DNA of 64,000 bases, from NCBI GenBank assembly GCA_029862185.1, contig JAOTXX010000007.1, forward strand, positions 16,040 through 80,039. The letters run 5' to 3'. The notes under the pieces are model-generated. The model was not told the DNA's origin. It saw only the letters and a list, made by a program, of their open reading frames with translations, and ran no database searches. Made by a program: the position numbers and the translations under genes. Shown piece by piece: positions 1 through 8,337 of this stretch (its first letter is position 1; the number at the start of each line of letters is the position of its first letter). This DNA is from Myxococcales bacterium (GTDB lineage Bacteria; Myxococcota_A; Polyangia; Polyangiales; Houyiibacteriaceae).

Positions 1-36
1 GAGCACTCACACGAGCACCAGCATGAGCACCACTAG
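1..36 (+). CDS. C-terminal end of a His-rich protein (partial)
   Basis: Reading frame 1 from the left edge encodes a tail with alternating Glu and His (EHSHEHQHEHH) and then a TAG stop at 34-36. The gene begins outside the window, so the protein cannot be named. The tail overlaps the ATG of the next gene (position 23) by 14 bases, which suggests translational coupling. His-rich ends of this kind bind Ni, Co or Zn in metal chaperones and transporters, and the next gene is a NicO-type metal transporter. A metal-binding partner is therefore likely but not shown. Confidence 0.6.
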   Translation, partial: EHSHEHQHEHH

Positions 37-676
37 CCTTTTCGCATCACTTGCGATTGCGGCGGTCACCGTAGGGTCGTTGCATTCTTTGGCGCCCGAC
101 CACTGGGTGCCCATCGCGGCGGTCGCGCGGGCGCGTGGCTGGTCCAGGGGGCGCGCGGCGCGGGTCGCGTTTCTTTGCGGGCTTGGCCATGTGACGGTTT
201 CAGTCCTGCTCGGACTGCTCGCGCTGCTGTTCGGCGCGCAGCTTTTTGAATCAATCGGCGAGCGAATGGTGTCGATCGCGGGTTTGCTCTTGATCGGCTT
301 CGGCGTCGCGTATGCGATCTGGGGTCTGCGTGGCGCGTTCGCTCACCGGCTGCACGGTCACCATCATCACCACTACGATCACGTGCACGACGCGTCGCGG
401 GCCTCGACCTGGTCACTGTTCTTGATCTACTGCGCGGACCCTTGCGTCGCCGTGATTCCGATCCTTTTCGCGGCCGCACCGCTGTCGGCCGTCGAGACGC
501 TGTCGATCGTCGTCGCCTACGAGGTTGCCACGGTCGGCGCGATGGTCGCGCTGGTCGCCGTGGCGCACTCAGGCGCCCAACTGTTCAAAGGCAAGTGGAT
601 CGAGCGCTATGGCGACAGCATGGCCGGCGCGCTGATCGTGGCAACGGGCGTCATGGTTGCGTTCTTGGATTGGTGA
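23..676 (+). CDS. NicO/RcnA-type nickel-cobalt transporter family membrane protein
   Basis: A 217-residue inner-membrane protein with about six hydrophobic segments. Near the N-terminus it has the HX4DH signature of nickel/cobalt permeases (HSLAPDH, residues 21-27). A loop at residues 108-122 is extremely His-rich (HRLHGHHHHHYDHVH), as expected of NicO/RcnA or UreH-like members that move Ni2+ or Co2+. The start ATG lies inside the tail of the preceding gene, whose product also ends in a His cluster, so the two probably form one metal-handling operon. Import versus efflux cannot be told from sequence. A related alternative is the UreH/SafE-like sulfite exporter clan. Confidence 0.75.
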   Translation: MSTTSLFASLAIAAVTVGSLHSLAPDHWVPIAAVARARGWSRGRAARVAFLCGLGHVTVSVLLGLLALLFGAQLFESIGERMVSIAGLLLIGFGVAYAIWGLRGAFAHRLHGHHHHHYDHVHDASRASTWSLFLIYCADPCVAVIPILFAAAPLSAVETLSIVVAYEVATVGAMVALVAVAHSGAQLFKGKWIERYGDSMAGALIVATGVMVAFLDW

Positions 677-721
677 CGAAGCCGGGGCGACATCTGGCAC
701 CGGAGCGCTATAGAGAAAGAA

Positions 722-1555
722 ATGCATATGAAAATCGTTGAAAAATTGCTCAAACCCATCCTCGCAGTGCTCCTTTTGGTCGGGCTCACGGGCTGCACCC
801 AGGTGGACGCCGGCAACCTGGGCGTCATCATGAAATGGGGCGAGATTCAGGATGTCGCGCTTCAGGAGGGCATCCATTTCCGAACGCCGGTGAAGACGCA
901 GATCATCAACATCTCGACGCGCGTCCACAAGATGGAAGCGAGCGCGACCGCATCTTCGAAGGACCTCCAGGTCGTGTCGACGAAGATCGCGTTGAACTAC
1001 CGAATCGACGCAGCTCAGATCGTCGAAGTGTTCCGCAACATCGGGACACGGATGGCCGTCGAGAACACGATCATCGATCCCGCACTTCAAGAGTCGCTCA
1101 AGCAGGCGACAGCGCAGTACACCGCCGAAGAGCTGATCACCAAGCGTCAGGAGGTGAAGGCGACACTGGGTGACAGCATCAAGGTCACGCTCGCCAAGAG
1201 CGACATCCTGGTGACCGAGCTGTCGATCACGGACTTCCAGTTCGCCCCCGAGTACCAGCAGGCGGTCGAAGCCAAACAGGTGGCGGAGCAGCGCGCGCTT
1301 ACCGCGAGGAACGACCTGGCGCGCATCAGGGTCGAGGCCGAGCAGGCCGAGGCCAAGGCACGGGGTGTGGCGAATGCGATGCTCGCCAGAGCGGAGGCCG
1401 AGGCGAAGGCTCAGGAGCTTCTTCGCAAGACAATTAGCGCTGAAATCGTCTACTTGCGGGCGGTCGAGAAGTGGGATGGAAAGCAGCCGACGATCGTCGG
1501 CGAGGGCGGTGCCATCCTCGATCTCGGTGCGATCAAGAAGGCCGCGGGACGCTGA
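722..1555 (+). CDS. SPFH/prohibitin-family lipoprotein
   Basis: A 277-residue protein starting MHMKIVEK; a second in-frame ATG lies two codons on. A hydrophobic segment at residues 10-21 is followed by a good lipobox, LTGC, with Cys25 as the likely lipidated residue. The rest matches the SPFH (stomatin/prohibitin/HflK) band: a beta-rich domain at residues 28-130, then an Ala/Glu-rich coiled coil at about 175-245. Such proteins scaffold membrane microdomains or proteases. Lipidation is less usual than the normal N-terminal TM anchor but occurs in prohibitin-like lipoproteins. It lies 45 bp after the metal transporter, with no clear functional link. Confidence 0.8.
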   Translation: MHMKIVEKLLKPILAVLLLVGLTGCTQVDAGNLGVIMKWGEIQDVALQEGIHFRTPVKTQIINISTRVHKMEASATASSKDLQVVSTKIALNYRIDAAQIVEVFRNIGTRMAVENTIIDPALQESLKQATAQYTAEELITKRQEVKATLGDSIKVTLAKSDILVTELSITDFQFAPEYQQAVEAKQVAEQRALTARNDLARIRVEAEQAEAKARGVANAMLARAEAEAKAQELLRKTISAEIVYLRAVEKWDGKQPTIVGEGGAILDLGAIKKAAGR

Positions 1556-1558
1556 AGA

Positions 1559-2515
1559 TCAGTCGCCGTTGACCAGGCTCGCGAGCTTCGGGAGGAGCGA
1601 GCTGTGGAGCCGATCGTGCTTGGGGTCGTTGCTGCTCATCGCGCGCAAGATGCCGTTTTGGTCGATCAGGTGGAAGCCTGGGATCAACTTCCTCGATGCC
1701 GCACTGATGAATCGTTGGTCTCCGATCAGCACCACTTGGTTCTTGCGGCGGTCCATCCCGAAGTGACTTGCCCAGGCGCGCGCGTCTTCTTCGGTGGGTG
1801 GGCTGCGGCCGTCCATTCCGTAGAGGACGAGTTGGACGAAGACGACATCGGGATGTTCGAGTGAGAGCTTCGCGTAGCCGGTTGCGTAGCGCTCGATGGA
1901 ATCGAGACCCGGCTGCGGTTGGATTCCGCGGAAGCGGCTCTTTCCGGGCTCGTTCCCACCGGCAAATGCATGGCATGCTTTGCAGGTCAGCCCGACGACC
2001 TCGAGGAGAATCACCTTGCCCTGGAAGTCGCTGATCGCGCTGACCTGCCCCGTTTGGTCCTTCAAGATCAGGTTCGGGTAGAACTGGCCGACGACTGGCG
2101 GCCAGCCTCGAAGCGGCTGTTCGGGCTGATAGCTCGCTGGCTTTTGGGCGCGAATCTCGGTGATTTCCGGCTGCGAGCCAGCGGGGGGCGCAGGCCGGCT
2201 ACGGCCCGGCTGCAGCGCCGCCGGGTCCATCTGTTTCAACGCGGCGATCGGGTCTTTCTCGATCTCGCGCATCCAGTCTTTCTGCTCCGGTGGCGGTGGT
2301 GCTTGAAACTTGGACGCCACCCAGTCGGCGTCGATCACCGGAGGAGCCGCGTCATCCTCGTTGGCTGGGCTCGCGCTTTGCGTGTCCGCCGACCGGGCTG
2401 CTTCAGATCTGCTTCGGTCGCATGCAGGCGAGACGACGACAAGTCCGAGAACGAGCGCCACGACGAAGTCAGACGCGAGCGAAAAAGGACTCGACTTGGG
2501 CTCAGGCTCGTACAC
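1559..2515 (-). CDS. Thioredoxin-fold (TlpA/SCO-like) putative lipoprotein
   Basis: A 318-residue exported protein. The N-terminus has a hydrophobic stretch ending in VVSPAC (Cys32), a weak lipobox, so it is either lipidated or TM-anchored. A low-complexity Pro/Ala/Glu region (about 35-135) precedes a thioredoxin-like domain. The redox motif is CKAC at 178-181, after a beta strand (KVILLEVVGLT). The domain is followed by strands typical of redoxins (VVLIGDQRFI, FHLIDQNGILRA). It probably acts as a periplasmic disulfide reductase or thiol chaperone. It starts 12 bp after the cdsA stop and so is the last gene of the uppS-cdsA operon. No specific partner is identifiable. Confidence 0.65.
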   Translation of the reverse strand: MYEPEPKSSPFSLASDFVVALVLGLVVVSPACDRSRSEAARSADTQSASPANEDDAAPPVIDADWVASKFQAPPPPEQKDWMREIEKDPIAALKQMDPAALQPGRSRPAPPAGSQPEITEIRAQKPASYQPEQPLRGWPPVVGQFYPNLILKDQTGQVSAISDFQGKVILLEVVGLTCKACHAFAGGNEPGKSRFRGIQPQPGLDSIERYATGYAKLSLEHPDVVFVQLVLYGMDGRSPPTEEDARAWASHFGMDRRKNQVVLIGDQRFISAASRKLIPGFHLIDQNGILRAMSSNDPKHDRLHSSLLPKLASLVNGD

Positions 2516-2527
2516 GGCGAGACAATA

Positions 2528-3373
2528 TCAGAAGCCAGCGATGAAGTGTCCGTAGGCCCAGGTCGCCGGCGCGGTAAAGGCAAGCGCGTCGGCCCGATCC
2601 AGAATCCCCCCGTGCCCAGGCAGGATGCCCCCGCTGTCCTTGACCCCGCTGCTGCGTTTGAGCACCGAGATCAAGAGGTCGCCGGCCTGACCGGCAGCGC
2701 CCGCGAGAATGCCGAGCGCGATTGCATCGATGGGCCCGAGCCCCGGCAAGAAGAAGCTCATGATGACAGCGCCTACGACCGAAGCTGCCAGGCCGCCGGC
2801 CGAGCCTTCGAGGGTTTTTTTAGGCGAGATTCGGGGTGCGAGCTTGGTCTTTCCGAACTTGCGCCCGACGAAATAGGCGGACGTATCGCTTCCCCAGGCA
2901 AGCACCATCGTGAGCAAAACCCAGGCTCCGGTCGGATCGAAATCGCGGACGAGGGCGACCGCGGCCAAGGTGCCGCCGACATAGACCGGTGTCCCCAACA
3001 ACCATCCGACTCGCACGCTCGCATTGTGTAGCGGATCGTCTTGCAAGAGGCTCCAGGCCATCGCACCGAGAATGATGATCAGCACGGCACCGTACACGGC
3101 GCTCGCGGTCGTCGTGAACATGAGCGTGTATGCGAACAAGACGGCGGTCATCGAGCCCCAGCTTCGAAGCCCGCGCGAAGATGGAACCTTCATCGCCATG
3201 AGCTCGTAACCACCGATCGCGATCGCCGCCAAGATGAACGTCTGCCAGACCCAACGCGGACCAACGAACATCATCCAGATGATAATTGGAATCAGCGGGA
3301 CGACCGTCGCGACCCGGAGCGCGGTTCCGGACAAACCCTTCTTCATGGGTGGTTGTTCGATCGCGTCGTTCAT
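2528..3373 (-). CDS. cdsA: Phosphatidate cytidylyltransferase
   Basis: Converts phosphatidic acid plus CTP to CDP-diacylglycerol in the inner membrane, the branch point for phospholipid synthesis. The 281-residue protein is polytopic and ends with the CDP-OH/CdsA signature GVKDSGGILPGHGGILDR. The start chosen is the ATG at 3373 (MNDAIEQPPMKK). Its first bases overlap the TGA of uppS as ATGA, the usual arrangement for coupled genes. A longer reading frame upstream would run through uppS and has a non-family N-terminus. The uppS-cdsA order is widely conserved; the usual next gene dxr is replaced here by a thioredoxin-fold protein. Confidence 0.93.
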   Translation of the reverse strand: MNDAIEQPPMKKGLSGTALRVATVVPLIPIIIWMMFVGPRWVWQTFILAAIAIGGYELMAMKVPSSRGLRSWGSMTAVLFAYTLMFTTTASAVYGAVLIIILGAMAWSLLQDDPLHNASVRVGWLLGTPVYVGGTLAAVALVRDFDPTGAWVLLTMVLAWGSDTSAYFVGRKFGKTKLAPRISPKKTLEGSAGGLAASVVGAVIMSFFLPGLGPIDAIALGILAGAAGQAGDLLISVLKRSSGVKDSGGILPGHGGILDRADALAFTAPATWAYGHFIAGF

Positions 3374-4146
3374 ATTGCGCGTTCCAATTTGTGGGGTCCT
3401 TTGCGAACGGTTGCGTCTTCGTCGACACCCGGAACCAGGCCGAATCGGCGCTCCCTGCCCTGGTAGTCCCGAACCGCAGAATACAGCGAAATTGCATCGA
3501 AATCGGGCCAAAGCTCGTCCGTGAAATAGAGCTCAGCGTAGGCGGATCCCCACAGGAGAAAGTTGCTGATCCGCTGCTCGCCACCGGTGCGAATCAGCAG
3601 GTCCACCGGCCCCAAATCCATCGACGGCAAGAAGCGATCGATCGCCGCTTCGTCGATCTCGTCGGGTTCGATCTCGCCGTCACGTGCTGCGCTCGCAAGC
3701 GCGCGAGCCGCATCGATCAGCTCTTCGCGCCCACCGTACGAGAGCGCCAGCGTCAGCGTCATCCCTTCGCAAGCTTCGGTCTCCGCGCTGAGTGCTCGCA
3801 AGCGTGACTGCGCATGTTTCGGGAGCTTGTGCAAACGGCCAATTGCTGACAGGCGAATCTCGTTGTCGAGAAGCTCGTTGCGTTCCGTTACCAAGCACTC
3901 GCAAAGCAGATCGACCAGCGCGTTGATCTCCGCTTCGGGCCGATCCCAGTTCTGTTCGCTGAACGCGTACAAGGTCAGCGCCGGAATGCCGAGCCGTCGA
4001 GCCGCACGCATCGTCGCGCGCACCGCATCGGCACCGCGCTCGTGACCGGCGGTGCGTGGCTTGGATCTCGCCTGCGCCCATCGCCCGTTGCCGTCCATGA
4101 TGATCGCGACATGCTTCGGAATGCGGCTAACATCGACCAAGGCCAT
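3370..4146 (-). CDS. uppS: Isoprenyl transferase (undecaprenyl diphosphate synthase)
   Basis: A cis-prenyltransferase that makes the C55 lipid carrier used for peptidoglycan and O-antigen synthesis. The 258 residues are full length for the family. The catalytic Asp18 lies in IIMDGNGRWA, SEQNW is at 63-67, and the C-terminal signature RTGGEQRISNFLLW with a downstream ELYF is intact. It is the first gene of the minus-strand uppS-cdsA-thioredoxin operon and overlaps cdsA by four bases. Confidence 0.95.
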   Translation of the reverse strand: MALVDVSRIPKHVAIIMDGNGRWAQARSKPRTAGHERGADAVRATMRAARRLGIPALTLYAFSEQNWDRPEAEINALVDLLCECLVTERNELLDNEIRLSAIGRLHKLPKHAQSRLRALSAETEACEGMTLTLALSYGGREELIDAARALASAARDGEIEPDEIDEAAIDRFLPSMDLGPVDLLIRTGGEQRISNFLLWGSAYAELYFTDELWPDFDAISLYSAVRDYQGRERRFGLVPGVDEDATVRKGPHKLERAI

Positions 4147-4213
4147 GGCGAGCGAGTATCATGTGACCCGAACGGCAGCAAGAACGGCTATGAGCGACGG
4201 GCCGAGGACAGAG

Positions 4214-4245
4214 TTGACACTTTTAGATTTTAATTATGCCATACT
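4214..4245 (+). promoter_or_regulatory. Candidate sigma-70-like promoter ahead of the J-protein gene
   Basis: A perfect TTGACA (4214-4219) stands in a strikingly AT-rich patch (4214-4262). Possible -10 hexamers are TGCCAT (4237-4242, 17-nt spacer) and CATACT (4240-4245, 20-nt spacer); neither is ideal. It lies about 95 bp before the ATG at 4338. No CIRCE inverted repeat and no convincing sigma-32 box were seen. Confidence 0.35.
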
Positions 4246-4337
4246 TGTCGTAATTGGTTTGGTTTTGACCCGCATGCGCTCGATTTCGAACCGGGCCAGC
4301 GTTGAAAGAAGGCTTCGAGTGATTATGTTGGTCCACC

Positions 4338-5303
4338 ATGGCTGACCGCGATTTCTACGGTGTTTTGGGGGTGTCGCGGGATGCAAGCCCAGCGGAGATC
4401 AAGAAGGCGTATCGCCAACTTGCCAAGGAGCTGCACCCGGACCGCAACCCAGACAACAAGGAGGCCGAGGAGCGCTTCAAGGACGTCTCGGCGGCGTACG
4501 CGGTTCTCTCGGACGTAGAGAAGCGGAAGCTGTACGACGAGTTTGGGGAGATGGGCCTTCGCGAAGGCTTCGACCCAGAGGCTTATCATGCCGCAACGCA
4601 GGGGGCCGGGGGCTTTGGTGGCTTCGACTTCGGGGACATCTTCGGGGCAGCGGCTCGGGGGCAGCGAGCCGGTGGTCAGGGCGGCCACTTCGATTTCAAC
4701 TTGGAAGATCTCTTGGGTGGCGCCGGCGCCGGCCGTGGTGGTTATGTACGAGTTCCCCGAAAAGGCGCTGACCTCCGTTCGGAGGTTACGGTGGATTTCC
4801 GGGACGCGGTTCTGGGCTGCACCAAGGAGCTGAGCCTTCGAACGGATAAAGGGGATCGTACCCTCAAGGTACGGATCCCGGCGGGGGTTCGGAACCAGGG
4901 CAAGATTCGGCTTCGGGGCCAGGGCGGCCAAGGCTTCCAAGGTGGCCCCCGGGGCGATCTGGTTCTAGAGGTGAAGGTTCGAAAGCACCCCTACTTCTCC
5001 ATGCGGGGCAAACAGCTGCACGTGAAGGTGCCGGTGACGCCACTCGAAGCGTACGCCGGGACGAAGGTGAACCTGCCGACGCCCGAAGGCATCGTGCAGC
5101 TCTCGATCCCTGCCGGCTCCAAGAACGGCTCCAAGCTCCGACTGCGCGGCAAAGGGATCCAGCCGAAGGACAAGCCCCGAGGGGATCTGATCGCGCGCCT
5201 CGAGATCGTCCTGCCAGAAGGACGCGACGAGGAGGTCGAAGAGGCCTTGAAGACTGTCCAGGATGCCTTCGACAACGACCCGCGTGCGAGGCTCCAGCTC
5301 TGA
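4338..5303 (+). CDS. DnaJ-family co-chaperone, CbpA type (no zinc finger)
   Basis: A 321-residue type II J-protein that stimulates the ATPase of DnaK-class Hsp70. The J domain (residues 4-70) has HPD at 33-35. A Gly/Phe-rich linker follows (about 85-135: [12 protein letters not shown] and similar). The C-terminal peptide-binding domains start near residue 140. The four CxxCxGxG zinc repeats of DnaJ proper are absent, which separates it from the zinc-finger dnaJ at 13249. It is immediately followed by two parS-like sites. Confidence 0.88.
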   Translation: MADRDFYGVLGVSRDASPAEIKKAYRQLAKELHPDRNPDNKEAEERFKDVSAAYAVLSDVEKRKLYDEFGEMGLREGFDPEAYHAATQGAGGFGGFDFGDIFGAAARGQRAGGQGGHFDFNLEDLLGGAGAGRGGYVRVPRKGADLRSEVTVDFRDAVLGCTKELSLRTDKGDRTLKVRIPAGVRNQGKIRLRGQGGQGFQGGPRGDLVLEVKVRKHPYFSMRGKQLHVKVPVTPLEAYAGTKVNLPTPEGIVQLSIPAGSKNGSKLRLRGKGIQPKDKPRGDLIARLEIVLPEGRDEEVEEALKTVQDAFDNDPRARLQL

Positions 5304-5304
5304 G

Positions 5305-5320
5305 TGTTTCACGTGCAACA
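5305..5320. promoter_or_regulatory. parS: parS-like ParB-binding site 1
   Basis: TGTTTCACGTGCAACA differs at one position from the widely conserved chromosomal parS 16-mer TGTTTCACGTGAAACA. It lies in the intergenic gap after the J-protein stop, 43 bp before a second copy, and about 12 kb from dnaA-dnaN. ParB nucleates on parS to load SMC and segregate origins. No parA or parB gene is in the window. Confidence 0.72.
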
Positions 5321-5347
5321 TCCCGAGAATGAGGCGGCGGCCCAAGA

Positions 5348-5363
5348 TGTTTCACGTGCAACG
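5348..5363. promoter_or_regulatory. parS: parS-like ParB-binding site 2
   Basis: TGTTTCACGTGCAACG is identical to the first site for 15 of 16 bases and in the same orientation. Both copies share the same off-consensus C in the right half-site, which suggests a lineage-specific parS variant and not a chance palindrome. Confidence 0.7.
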
Positions 5364-5416
5364 TCCCCGGCGAGGCGGGTTTGACCGTCGCGTGCCGCTG
5401 GGCTTAGATCCCACCC

Positions 5417-6580
5417 ATGGGCTTTGAGCGCCAAATCGAGGAAGCGCTCTCCGAGCTCAAAGCCTCCGGCCTCCTGCGAAAGCCGCTCCGAATCTCAGGC
5501 CCCCAGGGCCCCGAAGTCGTGATCGACGGCAAGCCGGTGCTCTGCCTCTGTTCCAACAACTATCTGGGCCTCGCCAACCATCCGGCCATTGCAGCAGCCG
5601 CTGAGGCCTCCCTCCGTCTAGATGGGGTCGGCGCCGCCGCGTCGCGTCTGATCACCGGCACGATGGATGCGCACCGGGAGGCCGAGGGTGCCTTTGCCGA
5701 CTTCCTCGGGGCTTCTGCAGCCGCGTTGTTCTCGAGCGGCTACGCTGCCAACGTCGGCACCATCCAAGCGCTCGTCGGTCCAGGCGACGTCGTCTTCAGC
5801 GATGCGCTCAACCACGCGAGCCTCATCGACGGCTGTCGACTTTCGCGAGCGGAGATCCATGTCTACGCACACCGAAGCCCCGGCGATCTCGAGTCGCTGC
5901 TCGCGCAGCATCGAGCGAAAGGCGGGCGCGCGCTCGTGGTCACCGATTCGCTCTTTTCGATGGACGGCGTGACCGCGCCACTGGTTGAGATCGCGAGGCT
6001 GGCCCATGCCTTCGACGCCGGCCTGCTCGTCGACGAAGCGCATGCCCTCGGTGTGCTCGGGCCAAACGGTCGAGGCGTTGCCGCCGCCGCTGGCGTCAAG
6101 CCAGACCTCGTCATCGGCACCCTAGGGAAGTCCTTCGGTCTCGCAGGCGCGTTCGTCGCGGCGAGCGAGCCCACGGTCGCCTTGATTCGCAATAGAGCCC
6201 GAAGCTTCGTCTACTCGACCGCACCACCTCCGATGCTCGCCCGTGCCGCGATTGCGGCGCTCGGCGTGGTTCGTGACGCGGAGGATCCACGCCGCTCATT
6301 GCTCACCCACGCCGCCACGCTCCGTGCGGGGCTCCGGGACCTGGGCTTTGATGTGCCCGACGGCGAGAGTCAGATTCTACCTGTCTTGATCGGTGAGAAC
6401 GATCGTACCATGCGGCTCTCGGCGGAGCTCCTCGACCAAGGTGTCTTCGTCCAAGGGATTCGGCCACCGACCGTGGCACAAGGAACCGCGAGGCTTCGGT
6501 TGACACCCATGGCGACACATCGACCAGAACAGATCGACAGGGTGATCAACGCATTCGCATCGCTCCGCAACCCAAGATAG
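5417..6580 (+). CDS. bioF: 8-amino-7-oxononanoate synthase (BioF/AONS family)
   Basis: A PLP enzyme that condenses pimeloyl-thioester with L-alanine in biotin synthesis. The 387 residues are full length for the alpha-oxoamine synthase family. The PLP lysine is Lys238 in GTLGKSFGLAG. The cofactor-binding Asp/His motif DEAHALG is at 206-212, and the N-terminal SNNYLGL motif is at 47-53. The related glycine C-acetyltransferase (Kbl) has similar motifs, but bioD starts 10 bp downstream, which settles the assignment. bioA and bioB are not in the window. Confidence 0.9.
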   Translation: MGFERQIEEALSELKASGLLRKPLRISGPQGPEVVIDGKPVLCLCSNNYLGLANHPAIAAAAEASLRLDGVGAAASRLITGTMDAHREAEGAFADFLGASAAALFSSGYAANVGTIQALVGPGDVVFSDALNHASLIDGCRLSRAEIHVYAHRSPGDLESLLAQHRAKGGRALVVTDSLFSMDGVTAPLVEIARLAHAFDAGLLVDEAHALGVLGPNGRGVAAAAGVKPDLVIGTLGKSFGLAGAFVAASEPTVALIRNRARSFVYSTAPPPMLARAAIAALGVVRDAEDPRRSLLTHAATLRAGLRDLGFDVPDGESQILPVLIGENDRTMRLSAELLDQGVFVQGIRPPTVAQGTARLRLTPMATHRPEQIDRVINAFASLRNPR

Positions 6581-6590
6581 GAGGCCTACC

Positions 6591-7265
6591 ATGAAGGGCG
6601 CGTTCATCACGGCGACGGGCACAGGAGTTGGGAAGACATGGCTTGCGACCGCACTTGCAAGTGCCTGCGTGCAACGGGGCAAACACGTCGCCGCGATCAA
6701 GCCGATCGAAACCGGCGTCGATCCGGATCCAGTCGATGCGCTTGCGCTCGCGCACGCGTGCGGTGACGAATCCCTGGCGAACGCCGCCGGTCTGTATCGC
6801 GCAAAGGAACCGCTGGCACCGTACGCGATTCAAAAGCGAGGAGGCCCGAGTGTCGGTTCCTTACGCGCACTGGCCAAACGCGTGCGCGAGCTTTCAAGCG
6901 AGGCAGACTACGCGATCGTCGAAGGCGTTGGCGGGGTGCTCGTTCCACTCGATCGCGAACACACCATCGCGGACTTCGCTGCGTTGCTCGATCTGCAAAC
7001 CGTTCTCGTTGCACGCAACGCACTCGGCGTTCTGTCGTACACGCTCACTGCAGTGGAAGCGCTCCGCAAGAGGAAGATTTCGGTGCGTGCCATCGTGCTC
7101 AACCACGTGGATCGAAGCTACAAGGACGACCTCAGTCGCAGCTCGAATGCCGACGTGCTCGCCGATTACATCCCGCGCATTCCAATTCTGCGTGCGCCAC
7201 GGGTACAGAGCGCTGCCGACCTGGTCGATACGGCTTCACTCCTCCTCAACGCTTTGAAAATATAG
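6591..7265 (+). CDS. bioD: Dethiobiotin synthetase
   Basis: An ATP-dependent carboxylase that closes the ureido ring of dethiobiotin. The 224 residues carry the P-loop GTGTGVGKT (residues 8-16) and the family motif VEGVGGVLVPLD. The start has a good ribosome site (AGGAGG, 5-6 nt before the ATG). It lies 10 bp after bioF in a two-gene biotin operon. Confidence 0.92.
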   Translation: MKGAFITATGTGVGKTWLATALASACVQRGKHVAAIKPIETGVDPDPVDALALAHACGDESLANAAGLYRAKEPLAPYAIQKRGGPSVGSLRALAKRVRELSSEADYAIVEGVGGVLVPLDREHTIADFAALLDLQTVLVARNALGVLSYTLTAVEALRKRKISVRAIVLNHVDRSYKDDLSRSSNADVLADYIPRIPILRAPRVQSAADLVDTASLLLNALKI

Positions 7266-7285
7266 GGTTTCTGCTATTCGCAATG

Positions 7286-7303
7286 GGTATCTATTTCGAT
7301 ACC
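7286..7303. terminator. Weak stem-loop between bioD and a converging gene
   Basis: GGTATC and GATACC form a 6-bp stem with a 6-nt loop in the 42-bp gap between the convergent bioD and TPR genes. There is no clear T-tract. It could be a weak bidirectional terminator. Confidence 0.25.
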
Positions 7304-7307
7304 TACT

Positions 7308-8057
7308 TCAGAACTTTCCTGATACCATCAGCCCGGTCGGCGAGAAGAAAACCTGCGTCGTTCGCTTCTCTTTCGCGCGCCTGGCGCCGATCGCAAACCA
7401 GGCCGCGCTGCCTGCCAGAGCTGCGATGCCAAGGCCGCCGTAGACGAAGGTCCATGCCGTCGCGGAGCTCTCCACCGTGCACTGCCCAGCGACTTCACGG
7501 CTGCACGATCCATCTTGCGCGAGACCGACGCTCATCGCCGTAACACCGGCAACGCCGACGGCAGCCAAGACCGTCCCACCGATGATCGCCGAGCTTGGCA
7601 GGCGTCGACCGTCCCTCATGTTTTGCTCTTCCGCGGCCGCCTGATAACGAATCGCTGCCTCCTCGAGCGCACGCTCCGTCGATTGCCGTTCGTCGATGGA
7701 TTGTTGAAGGGCTTCGATCCTTCCGCGCACTTCCGCTTCCCGTGTCGGGCTCTCGGTTTCGTCGAGATAGTGCTGAAACGCTTCGAGGGCTTCTTGTTCA
7801 CGCTGGAGTCGATCGGCAGCAACGCCGATGTTGTATTGGAGTGCGGGTCTGCCGCTCAGCCGATACGCATGACGAAAGAAAACCAACGCGCCTTCGTAGT
7901 TGGCCTGCTCGAACGCTTCGCGCCCTCGCTCGAAGTACTCGCGTGCGGCGGCATCGTCGGCGGTCTCTTGCGCGACGGCAGGCACCGCAGACAGCATGCC
8001 GAGCAGTAGCGCGGCGGCGCACGTCCAACGGCTCGCAATCCCCCAGGTCTCTTTCAC
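7308..8057 (-). CDS. Exported TPR-like protein with C-terminal membrane segments
   Basis: About 249 residues, function unknown. The GTG at 8057 is preferred because it gives a normal signal peptide (cleavage after AVPAVAQ). The upstream 15 codons start at no better site and are not signal-like. After cleavage there is a TPR-like helical region (AAREYFERGREAFEQANYEG, then ALQYNIGVAADRLQREQEAL) and a Glu/Arg-rich coiled coil. Two hydrophobic segments follow, near residues 160-180 and 210-230. Proteins with this layout are common in Myxococcota and lack an assigned role. Two Cys (in SCSREVAGQC) could form an external disulfide. Confidence 0.65.
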   Translation of the reverse strand: MKETWGIASRWTCAAALLLGMLSAVPAVAQETADDAAAREYFERGREAFEQANYEGALVFFRHAYRLSGRPALQYNIGVAADRLQREQEALEAFQHYLDETESPTREAEVRGRIEALQQSIDERQSTERALEEAAIRYQAAAEEQNMRDGRRLPSSAIIGGTVLAAVGVAGVTAMSVGLAQDGSCSREVAGQCTVESSATAWTFVYGGLGIAALAGSAAWFAIGARRAKEKRTTQVFFSPTGLMVSGKF

Positions 8058-8190
8058 CGTTTCAAGATACACGGGCCAAGCCCTCGTCGGCAAACCCGGC
8101 AAGGGACCGAATTTTCAGCTCATGGAGGCTCTCGCGGGGGGCCTTCGAGTTGCATGCGGAAACGCCGCAGCTATACGAACGCCCGACCTC

Positions 8191-8266
<76 letters not shown>

Positions 8267-8337
8267 TTTTTCGAGGCTCGAGGAGTCCGGCCGAGACGAG
8301 TTGCACCATCAGTAACCGCGGCTACGCTCCGCCGCCT

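Noticed and set aside
5364..5416. Biotin-operator or riboswitch in front of bioF
   Set aside because: No inverted repeat of the BirA type and no structured leader in the short gap.
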